A DNA stretch of 64,000 nt from Cognatiluteimonas lumbrici. Lineage in GTDB: Bacteria; Pseudomonadota; Gammaproteobacteria; Xanthomonadales; Xanthomonadaceae. The notes below the pieces were generated by a model, which was not told the origin of the DNA, did not search any database, and saw only the letters and a list, made by a program, of their open reading frames with translations. Location: contig NZ_ML636798.1 in the NCBI RefSeq assembly GCF_006476065.1, forward strand, positions 2,058,207 to 2,122,206, in the 5' to 3' direction. The position numbers and the translations under genes were made by a program. Shown here in pieces: positions 18,944 to 26,081 of this stretch (positions are counted from its first letter, which is position 1; each line of letters starts with the position of its first letter).

Positions 18944-19154
18944 GATCCCCCGTGTGTCGGGCGCGGACGCGGTTCGCGCCTTGGAGAGGCTGGGATTCGT
19001 CGTTGTTCGCCAGAAGGGCAGCCACGTGATGCTTCGTCGAGCCAGCGATTTTTGCGTAGTTCCCCTCCATCGGGAGCTCAAGACGGGGACGCTCTCCGGA
19101 GTTTTGAAGCAGGCGGGAGTCGACGTAGACGACATTATTGCCGTTTTAAATTAG
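18933..19154 (+). CDS. hicA: HicA-family mRNA interferase toxin
   Basis: A 73-residue protein with the HicA double-stranded-RNA-binding-like fold: SGADAVRALERLGFVVVRQ, the catalytic GSHVMLRR, VVPLHRELKTGTLSGVLKQAG. HicA cleaves mRNA when not bound by HicB. The GTG start overlaps the end of the antitoxin gene by 11 bases, so translation is coupled. A perfect 10 bp hairpin just after the stop may end the transcript. The length is normal and the catalytic His is intact, so the toxin is probably active. Confidence 0.88.
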   Translation: MPPRIPRVSGADAVRALERLGFVVVRQKGSHVMLRRASDFCVVPLHRELKTGTLSGVLKQAGVDVDDIIAVLN

Positions 19155-19156
19155 TC

Positions 19157-19180
19157 ATCGCTTCATGCCGATGAAGCGAT
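19157..19180 (+). terminator. Hairpin after hicA
   Basis: Perfect 10 bp inverted repeat ATCGCTTCAT / ATGAAGCGAT with a 4-base loop, three bases after the hicA stop. There is no U-tract, so it may be a weak terminator or an mRNA-stabilising hairpin. Confidence 0.5.
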
Positions 19181-19208
19181 TGACAGTCCCGGAAGGCGGT
19201 GGCAAGCT
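19180..19208 (+). promoter_or_regulatory. Candidate promoter of the met operon
   Basis: A consensus -35 TTGACA at 19180-19185 is followed after 17 bases by a poor -10 (CAAGCT). Its predicted start falls at about the beginning of the riboswitch, which supports it despite the weak -10. Confidence 0.4.
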
Positions 19209-19333
19209 GCGCCCATCCATCGAGACCGGCTGAGGGACAGGCCCGACGAAGCCGGGGCAACCTGATCGGGCGCAAAGCCCTTTCGCGGTGCCAATTCCTG
19301 CGGGGACCTGTCGGTCCACCGGAAGATGGGTGC
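19209..19333 (+). ncRNA. SAM-I (S-box) riboswitch
   Basis: A leader element of about 125 bases before metX. Its P1 stem is formed by GCGCCCATC (19209-19217) and GATGGGTGC (19325-19333). The conserved core reads GAGGGACAGGCCCGACGAAG and then GGCAACC, the hallmark of S-box RNAs, followed by P3/P4-like hairpins. SAM binding should repress the operon. No U-rich terminator follows, so control is probably at translation. GCGTTCC (19332-19338) is fully complementary to GGAACGC (19417-19423), which covers part of the metX ribosome-binding site. Confidence 0.9.
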
Positions 19334-19426
19334 GTTCCGTCCCTCCCTCTCCCCGGGGTGGGCGTGCCCGCATCGTCCGGCCCGCCCCGCGCGACTCGAT
19401 GGCCCTTTCCCTCCAAGGAACGCGCC

Positions 19427-20452
19427 ATGAGCCTCGCCCCCGCCCTGCAAGCCTTCGCCCCCGATCCCGCCTGCCCGCCGGCCATCGTCGCGCCGACGCC
19501 CGCACCTGCGCGCCGCGGCACGCTGGCGTTCGAGCTGGCCATGCGCCACGCCGGCCTGCGCGCGGTCGAACTGCGCTACGAACTCCTCGGCGACGCGGCC
19601 CTGCCCGCGGTACTGGTCGCCGGCGGCATCTCCGCGGGCCGCCACGTGGCCGCGAGCGACGCGTTCCCTTCGCCGGGCTGGTGGGAGGCGCAGGTGGGAG
19701 AGGGGCGTGCGCTGGACCCGGCGCGGCACTGCCTCGTGGCGATCGACTGGCTCGGCGCCGACGGCAGGCTCGACGCACCGATCGATCCGGCCGACCAGGC
19801 CGATGCGATCGCGGCGTTGCTCGACGCGCTCGGCATCGCGCGCCTGGCCGGCTTCGTCGGCTGCTCCTACGGGGCGATGGTCGGGCTGCAGTTCGCGGCG
19901 CGGCACCCGGCGCGGCTCGCGCGCCTGGTCGCGATCAGCGGCAGCCATCGCGCGCATCCCTACGCCAGCGCCTGGCGCGCGCTGCAGCGGCGCGCGGTGG
20001 CGCTCGGTGCGCTGCAGTGCGACGAGCGCGACGGGCTGTCGCTGGCGCGGCAGCTCGCGATCCTGAGTTACCGCACGCCGGAGGAGTTCGACGGGCGCTT
20101 CGGCCCGGCGCGGGTGGTGGGCGGCGTAGTACGCGCGGAGGCCGAGGACTACCTCGACCATTGCGCCGCGAAGTACGTCGCCGCCACGCCGCCCACGGCA
20201 TTCCTGCGGCTGTCGGAATCCATCGACCTGCAGGCGCTCGATCCGCGCGACGTGCCGGTGCCGGTCACCGTGGTCGCCGTCGCCGAGGACCGCCTGGTCC
20301 CGGTGCAGGATGCCTACGCGCTGGTCGAGCGGCTGCCGCGCCCGCGCCTGCACGTGCTGCGCTCGCGCTACGGCCACGATGCCTTCCTCAAGGAGCACGT
20401 GGCGATCGCCGGCGTGTTGCGCGAGGCCCTGCGCCAGGAGCCGCGCCAGTGA
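19427..20452 (+). CDS. metX: MetX-family O-acyltransferase (homoserine or serine O-acyltransferase)
   Basis: A 341-residue alpha/beta hydrolase-fold acyltransferase. The nucleophile elbow is GCSYG at residues 145-149 (S147), and the catalytic Asp and His are likely in VAVAEDRLVP and YGHDAFLKE. Family members activate homoserine for methionine synthesis, but some Xanthomonadaceae members are known to act as serine O-succinyltransferases, so the substrate should not be assumed. The riboswitch upstream and metB and hom downstream argue for methionine. The ATG at 19427 has AAGGAA upstream; its stop overlaps the metB start (GTGA). Confidence 0.85.
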   Translation: MSLAPALQAFAPDPACPPAIVAPTPAPARRGTLAFELAMRHAGLRAVELRYELLGDAALPAVLVAGGISAGRHVAASDAFPSPGWWEAQVGEGRALDPARHCLVAIDWLGADGRLDAPIDPADQADAIAALLDALGIARLAGFVGCSYGAMVGLQFAARHPARLARLVAISGSHRAHPYASAWRALQRRAVALGALQCDERDGLSLARQLAILSYRTPEEFDGRFGPARVVGGVVRAEAEDYLDHCAAKYVAATPPTAFLRLSESIDLQALDPRDVPVPVTVVAVAEDRLVPVQDAYALVERLPRPRLHVLRSRYGHDAFLKEHVAIAGVLREALRQEPRQ

Positions 20453-21639
20453 GCGGGCTGCGGGCGCAGACGCTGGCGGTGCGCGCGGGCATCGACCGCG
20501 ACGAGGCCTTCGGCGCGGTCACGCCGCCGCTGGTGCTCTCCAGCAACTTCAGCTTCGCCGGCTTCGCTGCCAAGCGGACCTACGACTACACCCGCAGCGG
20601 CAACCCGACCCGCGACCTGTTCGCAGGCGCGCTGGCGGAGCTGGAGGGCGGTGCCGGCGCGGTGGTCACCGGCAGCGGCATGTCCGCCGCGACCCTGGCG
20701 TTGCACGCGCTGCTGCCGCGCGGCGCGCGCATCGTGGTCCCGCACGATTGCTACGGCGGGTGCTGGCGGCTGTTCGATGCCCTGTCGCGCAAGGGCCAGT
20801 TCACGGTGGCGACCGCCGACCTGACCGATCCGCGCGCGCTGGCGGACGCCTTGCGCGAGCCGACCGCGCTGGTGTGGATCGAGACGCCCTCCAACCCGCT
20901 GCTGCGGATCACCGACCTGCGCTTCGTGGTCGAGGCCGCGCACCGGGCCGGCGCGCTGGCGCTGGTGGACAACACGTTCCTGTCGCCGGCCTGGCAGCGT
21001 CCGATCGCCTTCGGTGCCGACGTGGTGCTGCATTCGACCACCAAGTACGTCAACGGCCACAGCGACGTGGTCGGCGGGGCGCTGGTGGCACGCGACGCTG
21101 CACTGCACGACACCCTCGCCTGGTGGGCCAACGCGCTCGGCGTGACCGGCGCGCCGTTCGACAGCTTCCTTGCGCTGCGCGGGCTGCGCACGCTGGATGC
21201 GCGCCTGCGCGTGCACGCGGAGAACATCGAGGCGCTGGTGGCGGTGCTCGACGGCCACACGGCGGTGCGCGCGCTGCACTGGCCCGGACTCGCGTCGCAT
21301 CCCGGGCACGCGGTGGCGGCGCGGCAGCAGGCCGGCTTCGGCGCGATGCTGTCGCTGGAACTGCGGGGCGGGGAGGCCGCGGTGCGCGCGTTCCTCGACG
21401 GGCTCCAGTGCTTCACGCTGGCCGAATCGCTTGGCGGCATCGAAAGCCTGGTCGCGCATCCGGCGACCATGACCCATGCGGCGATGGCGCCGGAAGCGCG
21501 CGCCGCGGCGGGCATCGGCGACGGCCTGCTGCGCCTGTCCGTCGGCATCGAGCACGCGGGCGACCTGGTCGCCGACATCGCCGCCGCGCTCGAGCGTGCG
21601 GCGGCCGTGGCAACGACTGCCGCGGAGGCCGCCCGATGA
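20449..21639 (+). CDS. metB: Cystathionine gamma-synthase / O-acylhomoserine sulfhydrylase-type PLP enzyme
   Basis: A 396-residue Cys/Met-metabolism PLP enzyme. It has YTRSGNPTRD near the N-terminus, TGSGMSAATLAL, WIETPSNPLLRI, VDNTFLSPAWQRP and the PLP lysine in HSTTKYVNGHSD, then LGGIESLVAHPATMTH. It condenses the activated homoserine (or serine) with a sulfur donor in the cytoplasm. The start is GTG at 20449, overlapping the metX stop; its own stop overlaps hom (ATGA). The tight coupling implies joint regulation by the SAM riboswitch. Sequence alone does not separate synthase from sulfhydrylase activity. Confidence 0.88.
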   Translation: MSGLRAQTLAVRAGIDRDEAFGAVTPPLVLSSNFSFAGFAAKRTYDYTRSGNPTRDLFAGALAELEGGAGAVVTGSGMSAATLALHALLPRGARIVVPHDCYGGCWRLFDALSRKGQFTVATADLTDPRALADALREPTALVWIETPSNPLLRITDLRFVVEAAHRAGALALVDNTFLSPAWQRPIAFGADVVLHSTTKYVNGHSDVVGGALVARDAALHDTLAWWANALGVTGAPFDSFLALRGLRTLDARLRVHAENIEALVAVLDGHTAVRALHWPGLASHPGHAVAARQQAGFGAMLSLELRGGEAAVRAFLDGLQCFTLAESLGGIESLVAHPATMTHAAMAPEARAAAGIGDGLLRLSVGIEHAGDLVADIAAALERAAAVATTAAEAAR

Positions 21640-22625
21640 CCCGCCCGGCTGTAGGAGCGGCGCTGGCGCCGCGACCGTCCTGTGGGAGCCGCCATGGCGG
21701 CGAGCTTTTCGGTCGCGGCGCGAGCGCCGCTCCTACACCGGCAAGGCTCGCGCTGCTCGGCACCGGCAATGTCGGAAGCGCGGTGCTCGAGCGGCTGCAG
21801 CGGCTCGGCGACCGGTTCGAACTCGTCCACGTCGCCAACACCCGCCAGGCGTCAGGCGACTTCGACGCCGCCGGCATCGTGATCGACGCGACCGCCAGCG
21901 AGGCTGTGGCCGAGCGGCACGCGGAGTGGCTCGCGCGCGGCGTCCACGTCGTCACCGCCTGCAAGCTGGGGCAGGGTGGCCCGCTGCGGCGCTGGCGCGC
22001 GATCCGCGACGCCGCGGCGGCCGGTGGCGCGCGCTACGGCGACAGCGCCACCGTCGGCGCAGGGCTGCCGCTGCTGCGCACGATCCGCGCCTTGCGCGCG
22101 GGTGGCGACCGCATCCATGGCATCGCCGGCGTGCTGTCCGGTTCGCTGGCCTGGCTGTTCGACGCCTACGACGGCACGCGTCCGTTCGCGGCGTGCGTGC
22201 GCCAGGCGCAGGCCGCCGGCTACACCGAACCGGATCCGCGCGACGATCTCTCCGGCGAGGACGTACGCCGCAAGCTGCTGATCCTCGCGCGCGCGGCCGG
22301 CTTCGAGCTCGAGTCGGATGCGGTCCGGGTCGAGTCGCTGGCGGGCGCGTCCGACGACGCGTTGCGCGACCGCCTCGCAGCGGCCCGCGCCAGCGGGGGC
22401 CGGCTCGCGTTCGTGGCGCGGCTGCAGGACGGCGTCGCCAGCGCGCGCCTCGAAGTGTTGCCGCCCGACGATCCGCTCGCCACCGGCCGCGGCACCGACA
22501 ACCGCGTCGCCCTCTGGTCGGACCGCTACGCCGCCCAGCCACTGGTGATCCAGGGCCCCGGCGCCGGCGCCGCAATCACCGCCGCCGCGCTCCTGGACGA
22601 CGCAATCGCCGTCAGCACTCGATGA
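21636..22625 (+). CDS. hom: Homoserine dehydrogenase with repeat-derived N-terminal insertion
   Basis: A 329-residue NAD(P)H-dependent enzyme making homoserine from aspartate semialdehyde. The Rossmann motif [14 protein letters not shown] starts only at about residue 37, later than usual. Residues 6-34 are encoded by three palindromic repeats in a row (21651-21736), giving VGAALAPRP and [10 protein letters not shown] around a type 2 repeat peptide. The catalytic domain has [27 protein letters not shown] and [20 protein letters not shown]. No ACT domain is present. It is the last gene of the riboswitch operon. The last 14 bases overlap sdaA tail to tail. Confidence 0.92.
   Translation: MTRPAVGAALAPRPSCGSRHGGELFGRGASAAPTPARLALLGTGNVGSAVLERLQRLGDRFELVHVANTRQASGDFDAAGIVIDATASEAVAERHAEWLARGVHVVTACKLGQGGPLRRWRAIRDAAAAGGARYGDSATVGAGLPLLRTIRALRAGGDRIHGIAGVLSGSLAWLFDAYDGTRPFAACVRQAQAAGYTEPDPRDDLSGEDVRRKLLILARAAGFELESDAVRVESLAGASDDALRDRLAAARASGGRLAFVARLQDGVASARLEVLPPDDPLATGRGTDNRVALWSDRYAAQPLVIQGPGAGAAITAAALLDDAIAVSTR
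21651..21675 (+). repeat. REP element (type 1, forward) in hom
   Basis: GTAG-type 25 bp palindrome in the 5' end of hom, first of a three-repeat cluster; encodes VGAALAPRP in frame. Confidence 0.85.
21682..21704 (+). repeat. Palindromic repeat (type 2) in hom
   Basis: A 23 bp element GTGGGAGCCGCCATGGCGGC plus GAG, in the middle of the hom repeat cluster. Two further copies lie in the ABC-F gene (46721 and 46775). Confidence 0.8.
21712..21736 (-). repeat. REP element (type 1, reverse) in hom
   Basis: Inverted copy of the 25 bp GTAG palindrome, closing the cluster. With the forward copy it forms a BIME-like pair that could fold into a long hairpin in the hom mRNA. Confidence 0.85.
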
Positions 22626-24012
22626 CGTTGACGGCGAGGCCGCCGCGCGAGGTTTCCTTGTACTTGTCACGCATGTCGCGGCCGGTCTCGCGCATGGTCT
22701 TGATGACCTTGTCCAGGCTGACCTTGTGCTTGCCGTCGCCGCGGAGCGCCATGCGCGCGGCGTTGATCGCCTTCACCGAGCCCATCGCGTTGCGCTCGAT
22801 GCACGGGATCTGCACCAGCCCGCCGATCGGGTCGCAGGTCAGGCCCAGGTTGTGCTCCATGCCGATCTCGGCGGCGTTCTCGACCTGCGACATGCTCGCG
22901 CCGAGCGCCGCGGCGAGGCCGCCGGCGGCCATCGAGCAGGCGACGCCGACCTCGCCCTGGCAGCCGACCTCGGCGCCGCTGATCGAGGCGTTCTCCTTGT
23001 AGAGGATGCCGATCGCGGCGGCGGTGAGCAGGAAGTCGAAGATGCCCTGTTCGTGGGTCGCGGCGCCAGCGCCGCTCTTACAGGGTGGGCAGAACTTTTC
23101 GTAGTAGTGGAGGACCGCCGGGATGATCCCGGCGGCGCCGTTGGTCGGCGCGGTCACCACGCGCCCGCCCGCGGCGTTCTCCTCGTTGACCGCCAGCGCG
23201 AACAGGTTGACCCAGTCCAATGTGGTCAGCGGGTCGGCGTCGTCGGGGCGCGCCGAGAGCTCGGCGAACAGTCGCGGCGCGCGCCGCTGCACGTGCAGGC
23301 CGCCCGGCAACGTGCCCTCGGCGCGGATGCCGCGCTGCACGCAGCCGCGCATCGCTTCCCAGATCTCGCGCAGGCCGGCGTGGATCTCGTCGGGGCTGCG
23401 CCAGGCCTGCTCGTTCTCGAACATGAGCTGCGCGATGGTCTTGCCGGTGGCCGCGCAGCGCGCGAGCAGTTCGTCGCCGCTGCGGAACGGATGAGGCAAC
23501 GCCGTGGTGTCGGCGACGATGCGGTCCACCGCGGCCTCGTCCTGGTTGACCACGAAGCCGCCGCCGACCGAGTAGTAGTCCTGGGTGGCGAGCACCACGC
23601 CGGCGGCGTCGTACGCGGTGAAGCGCATGCCGTTGGTGTGGTGCGGCAGCTTCTGGCGCTTGTTCATCACCAGGTCGCCCTTCTCGTCGAAGGCGATCTC
23701 GTGTTCGCCGCCGAGGCGGATGCGCTGGCTGCCGCGGATGCGCTCCAGCGCCGGCGGGATGACGTTGGGGTCGATCTCGTTGGGCCAGTGGCCCTCCAGG
23801 CCCATCAACACCGCCTTGTCGGTGCCGTGGCCGCGCCCGGTCATCGCCAGCGAACCGAACACCTCGGCGCGCACCCGCGCGACCCGGTGGAGGGTGCCGG
23901 CGTCGCGCAGCCACTTGGACACGAAGCGCGCGGCCGCGCGCATCGGCCCGACGGTGTGCGAGGAACTCGGGCCGATGCCGATCTTGAACAGGTCGAAGGT
24001 GCTGACTGCCAT
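22612..24012 (-). CDS. sdaA: L-serine ammonia-lyase, iron-sulfur type (single chain)
   Basis: A 466-residue L-serine dehydratase that converts serine to pyruvate and ammonia with a [4Fe-4S] cluster. The beta domain has [14 protein letters not shown]; the alpha domain has [48 protein letters not shown] and PCIERN, which supply the cluster cysteines. A REP repeat is read in frame at about residues 311-319 (KSGAGAAT region), in the loop just before [13 protein letters not shown]. The gene converges on hom and is divergent from the glutaredoxin-like gene, with 11 bases between the outermost starts. Confidence 0.95.
   Translation of the reverse strand: MAVSTFDLFKIGIGPSSSHTVGPMRAAARFVSKWLRDAGTLHRVARVRAEVFGSLAMTGRGHGTDKAVLMGLEGHWPNEIDPNVIPPALERIRGSQRIRLGGEHEIAFDEKGDLVMNKRQKLPHHTNGMRFTAYDAAGVVLATQDYYSVGGGFVVNQDEAAVDRIVADTTALPHPFRSGDELLARCAATGKTIAQLMFENEQAWRSPDEIHAGLREIWEAMRGCVQRGIRAEGTLPGGLHVQRRAPRLFAELSARPDDADPLTTLDWVNLFALAVNEENAAGGRVVTAPTNGAAGIIPAVLHYYEKFCPPCKSGAGAATHEQGIFDFLLTAAAIGILYKENASISGAEVGCQGEVGVACSMAAGGLAAALGASMSQVENAAEIGMEHNLGLTCDPIGGLVQIPCIERNAMGSVKAINAARMALRGDGKHKVSLDKVIKTMRETGRDMRDKYKETSRGGLAVNVIEC
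23057..23081 (+). repeat. REP element (type 1) inside sdaA
   Basis: A 25 bp GTAG-type palindrome, one base off in the GTAG flank (CTCTTAC instead of CTCCTAC), in frame in sdaA but in a different reading phase from the pilR and hom copies. Confidence 0.8.
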
Positions 24013-24023
24013 GCCGCTATTCT

Positions 24024-24257
24024 ATGCGGATGGCCCACCGTTACCTGCTGTTCCAGCGCGACGACTGCCACCTGTGCGACCTGGCGCTGGAGGTCCTGGC
24101 GGAGGCGCGCGCGCCGGAGTTCGGCAGCGTCTTCATCGACGACGATCCGGCGCTCGAGGAGCGCTACGGGGTGCGCGTGCCGGTGTTCCGGGACGAGGCC
24201 GGGAACAAGGAGCTGGATTGGCCCTTCACGGCTGACCAGGTCCGGGCGTTTTTGTAG
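24024..24257 (+). CDS. Glutaredoxin-like thiol protein (DUF836 family)
   Basis: A 77-residue thioredoxin-fold protein with YLLFQRDDCHLCDLAL, so a CxxC active site (CHLC), and VRVPVFRDEAGNKEL with the cis-Pro position. Small proteins of this family are probable thiol-disulfide oxidoreductases in the cytoplasm, but the substrate is not known. Start may be the ATG at 24024 or 24030. The TAG stop (24255-24257) lies inside the GTAG of a REP element, so the gene's end is formed by the repeat. Confidence 0.8.
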   Translation: MRMAHRYLLFQRDDCHLCDLALEVLAEARAPEFGSVFIDDDPALEERYGVRVPVFRDEAGNKELDWPFTADQVRAFL

Positions 24258-24278
24258 GAGCGGCGCTTGCGCCGCGAT
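24254..24278 (+). repeat. REP element (type 1, forward) supplying the stop of the glutaredoxin gene
   Basis: 25 bp GTAG-type palindrome. TAG of its GTAG is the in-frame stop codon of the upstream gene. First half of an inverted pair between convergent genes. Confidence 0.88.
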
Positions 24279-24283
24279 TCCAG

Positions 24284-24308
24284 GTCGCGGCGCGAGCGCC
24301 GCTCCTAC
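24284..24308 (-). repeat. REP element (type 1, reverse) supplying the stop of yceI
   Basis: Inverted partner of the previous element. Read on the minus strand, its GTAG provides the TAG stop of the YceI gene (24305-24307). The pair may also act as a bidirectional terminator. Confidence 0.88.
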
Positions 24309-24865
24309 AACGGGTCCAGGCGCACCCGCGTGCTGATCGCGATCTCGTCCGGGATCAGGCTGGTGTCGGCCCAGTCGCCGGCGCCGATCCCGAAATCGAG
24401 GCGGCGCACGGTGGCGCGGCCGGTGAGCAGCGGCTGCGGGCCCGGCGCCCAGGTGAAGGTCAGGGTGACCGGCTTCTCCACCCCGTGCAGCGACAGCACG
24501 CCGTCGGCGGCGTAGCGGTCCCCGCCCAGGTGGCGGAAGCGGGTCGCGGTGTAGCGGGCCTGCGGGAAGGCGGCGGCGTCGAGGAAGGCCTTGCCGCGCA
24601 TCTCGCCGTCGTAGTCGCGGTTGCCGGTGGTGGCGGTGGCCAGCGGAATGGTGACGTCGAGGCGGGCGGAGGCAAGATCGGACGGATCGAAGGTCATCCG
24701 CGTCTCGAAGCCGGGGAAGCGGCCGGAGAAGGCCTCGCCCTGGTACATGCCGCCGAAGGCCAGGGTCGAGCCGTCCGCCTGCGCGTAGTCGGTGGCGGCG
24801 GCGGGCGCGGCGGCGAGCGTGCCGGCGATGAGCAGGGCGGCGGCCAGGAACGGAAGGCGCATCAT
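24305..24865 (-). CDS. YceI-family periplasmic lipid-binding-like protein
   Basis: A 186-residue secreted protein with signal peptide (FLAAALLIAGTLAAAPAAA) and a YceI lipocalin-like barrel: MTFDPSDLASARLDVTIPL, RDYDGEMRGKAFLDAAAFPQ, ADGVLSLHGVEKPVTL, DFGIGAGDWADTS. YceI barrels bind isoprenoid chains in known structures. It is the last gene of a yceI-cytochrome b561-yceI operon and overlaps the cytochrome gene by 4 bases. Start at 24865 has GAGGAG upstream. The stop codon comes from a REP element. Confidence 0.9.
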   Translation of the reverse strand: MMRLPFLAAALLIAGTLAAAPAAATDYAQADGSTLAFGGMYQGEAFSGRFPGFETRMTFDPSDLASARLDVTIPLATATTGNRDYDGEMRGKAFLDAAAFPQARYTATRFRHLGGDRYAADGVLSLHGVEKPVTLTFTWAPGPQPLLTGRATVRRLDFGIGAGDWADTSLIPDEIAISTRVRLDPL

Positions 24866-25440
24866 CGGATCTCCTCTTGCGTGGGGGCGGGCGGCTTCAG
24901 CCAGCCGCGCGGCAGCATCCGCGACAGCGTGGCGTCGCCCAGGAACAGGTGGTGCCAGACCGCGGCGAAGGCATGCGCCAGCGCCAGCACCAGCAGCAGC
25001 CAGAACAGCCATTCGTGCACGTCGCGGGTGAGGTCGTACAGGGCTTCGTCGGCGGCGATCGGCTGCGGCATCCGGAACAGGCCGAACCAGCGCAGCGGGA
25101 ATCCCGAGTAGGCGTTCGCGATCCAGCCGCTCAGCGGCATCGCCAGCATCAGCAGGTACAGGCCGAAGTGTGTGCCCTGCGCCAGCCAGCGCTGCCAGCG
25201 CGGCGCCGGCAGCGGTTCCGGGGCGCCGGCGTAGACGCGCCACAGCAGGCGCACCGCCACCAGCGCGAGCACCAGCAGCCCGAGCGACTTGTGCAGCGCG
25301 TAGCGTTCCACCTTCGCCGGGGTGTTGGGCATGTCCACCATGGTCAGCCCAAGCCAGGCCATGGCCACGATCAGCACCACGATGGTCCAGTGCAGCAGTT
25401 GCGCGGGGGCGCCCCAGCGGTCGGCGGGCCCGCGGCGCAT
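24862..25440 (-). CDS. Cytochrome b561
   Basis: A 192-residue four-helix diheme membrane protein. Helix 1 (QLLHWTIVVLIVAMAWLGLTM) carries a heme His, followed by LHKSLGLLVLALVAVRLLWR, THFGLYLLMLAMPLSGW and DVHEWLFWLLLVLALAHAF with further His ligands. Family members move electrons from quinol in the inner membrane. It sits between two yceI genes with TGATG and ATGA overlaps; the fixed grouping of YceI with b561 suggests a periplasmic redox or isoprenoid/quinone function (inference). Confidence 0.9.
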   Translation of the reverse strand: MRRGPADRWGAPAQLLHWTIVVLIVAMAWLGLTMVDMPNTPAKVERYALHKSLGLLVLALVAVRLLWRVYAGAPEPLPAPRWQRWLAQGTHFGLYLLMLAMPLSGWIANAYSGFPLRWFGLFRMPQPIAADEALYDLTRDVHEWLFWLLLVLALAHAFAAVWHHLFLGDATLSRMLPRGWLKPPAPTQEEIR

Positions 25441-26081
25441 CAGGGCGCCTCCGGGAACTGCGCCAGCACGCTGTCGTCGCGCGTGGCCTCGACCTCGATC
25501 CGGAAAGTCACCTCGTCCCCCACCAGCCTGCTCCAGTCGTCGATGCCGAAGGCGCTGCGCGAGAGCGTGCCTTCGGCGGAGAACCCCACGGTCTGCGCGA
25601 ACGGCGGCAACGGCGCGCGGCGGAGCTGGTTGAAGCGCACCGACAGGCAGAACGGGGCGCTGGTGCCGTTGAGGCTCAGCGTGCCGCAGGCGCGCGCGTG
25701 GCGATCGCCCTCGCGCACCACCCGCTCGGACACGAACACCGCTTCCGGATGGCGCTCGGCGCCGAGCATGTCGCGGGCCGCGCGGTTCCAGGCCTCGTCG
25801 CCGAAGTCCACGCGTTGCAGCGGCACGCTGACGCGCACCCGGGCGCGCGACCAGTCGCCGGGCGCGAACGCGATCGCGCCGCTGCTGCCCGAGACCGTGC
25901 CCAGGGCCGTCGTGTAGCCGGCATGGTCCAAGCCAAACAGCACGCGGGTGTGCACCGGGTCCAGGCGGTAGCCGGCAAGCTCGCCTTCCGCCGCGCCGAG
26001 GGCCGGCGCGAAGGCGATCGCCAGCAGCAGGGCGGGCACTGCCGGCAATGTCCCTCGGTGGTTTGCAATGCGCACCGTCAT
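25440..26081 (-). CDS. YceI-family periplasmic protein (second copy)
   Basis: A 213-residue secreted YceI-domain protein with a signal peptide ending near ALGAA, then YRLDPVHTRVLFGLDHAGYTT, ARVRVSVPLQRVDFGDEAWN, CGTLSLNGTSAPFCL and SRSAFGIDDWSRLVGDEV. It has two extra cysteines (ACGTL, FCLSV) absent from the other copy. It leads the three-gene operon and is coupled to the cytochrome by TGATG. The two YceI proteins are diverged and probably bind different ligands or partners (inference). Confidence 0.88.
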   Translation of the reverse strand: MTVRIANHRGTLPAVPALLLAIAFAPALGAAEGELAGYRLDPVHTRVLFGLDHAGYTTALGTVSGSSGAIAFAPGDWSRARVRVSVPLQRVDFGDEAWNRAARDMLGAERHPEAVFVSERVVREGDRHARACGTLSLNGTSAPFCLSVRFNQLRRAPLPPFAQTVGFSAEGTLSRSAFGIDDWSRLVGDEVTFRIEVEATRDDSVLAQFPEAP

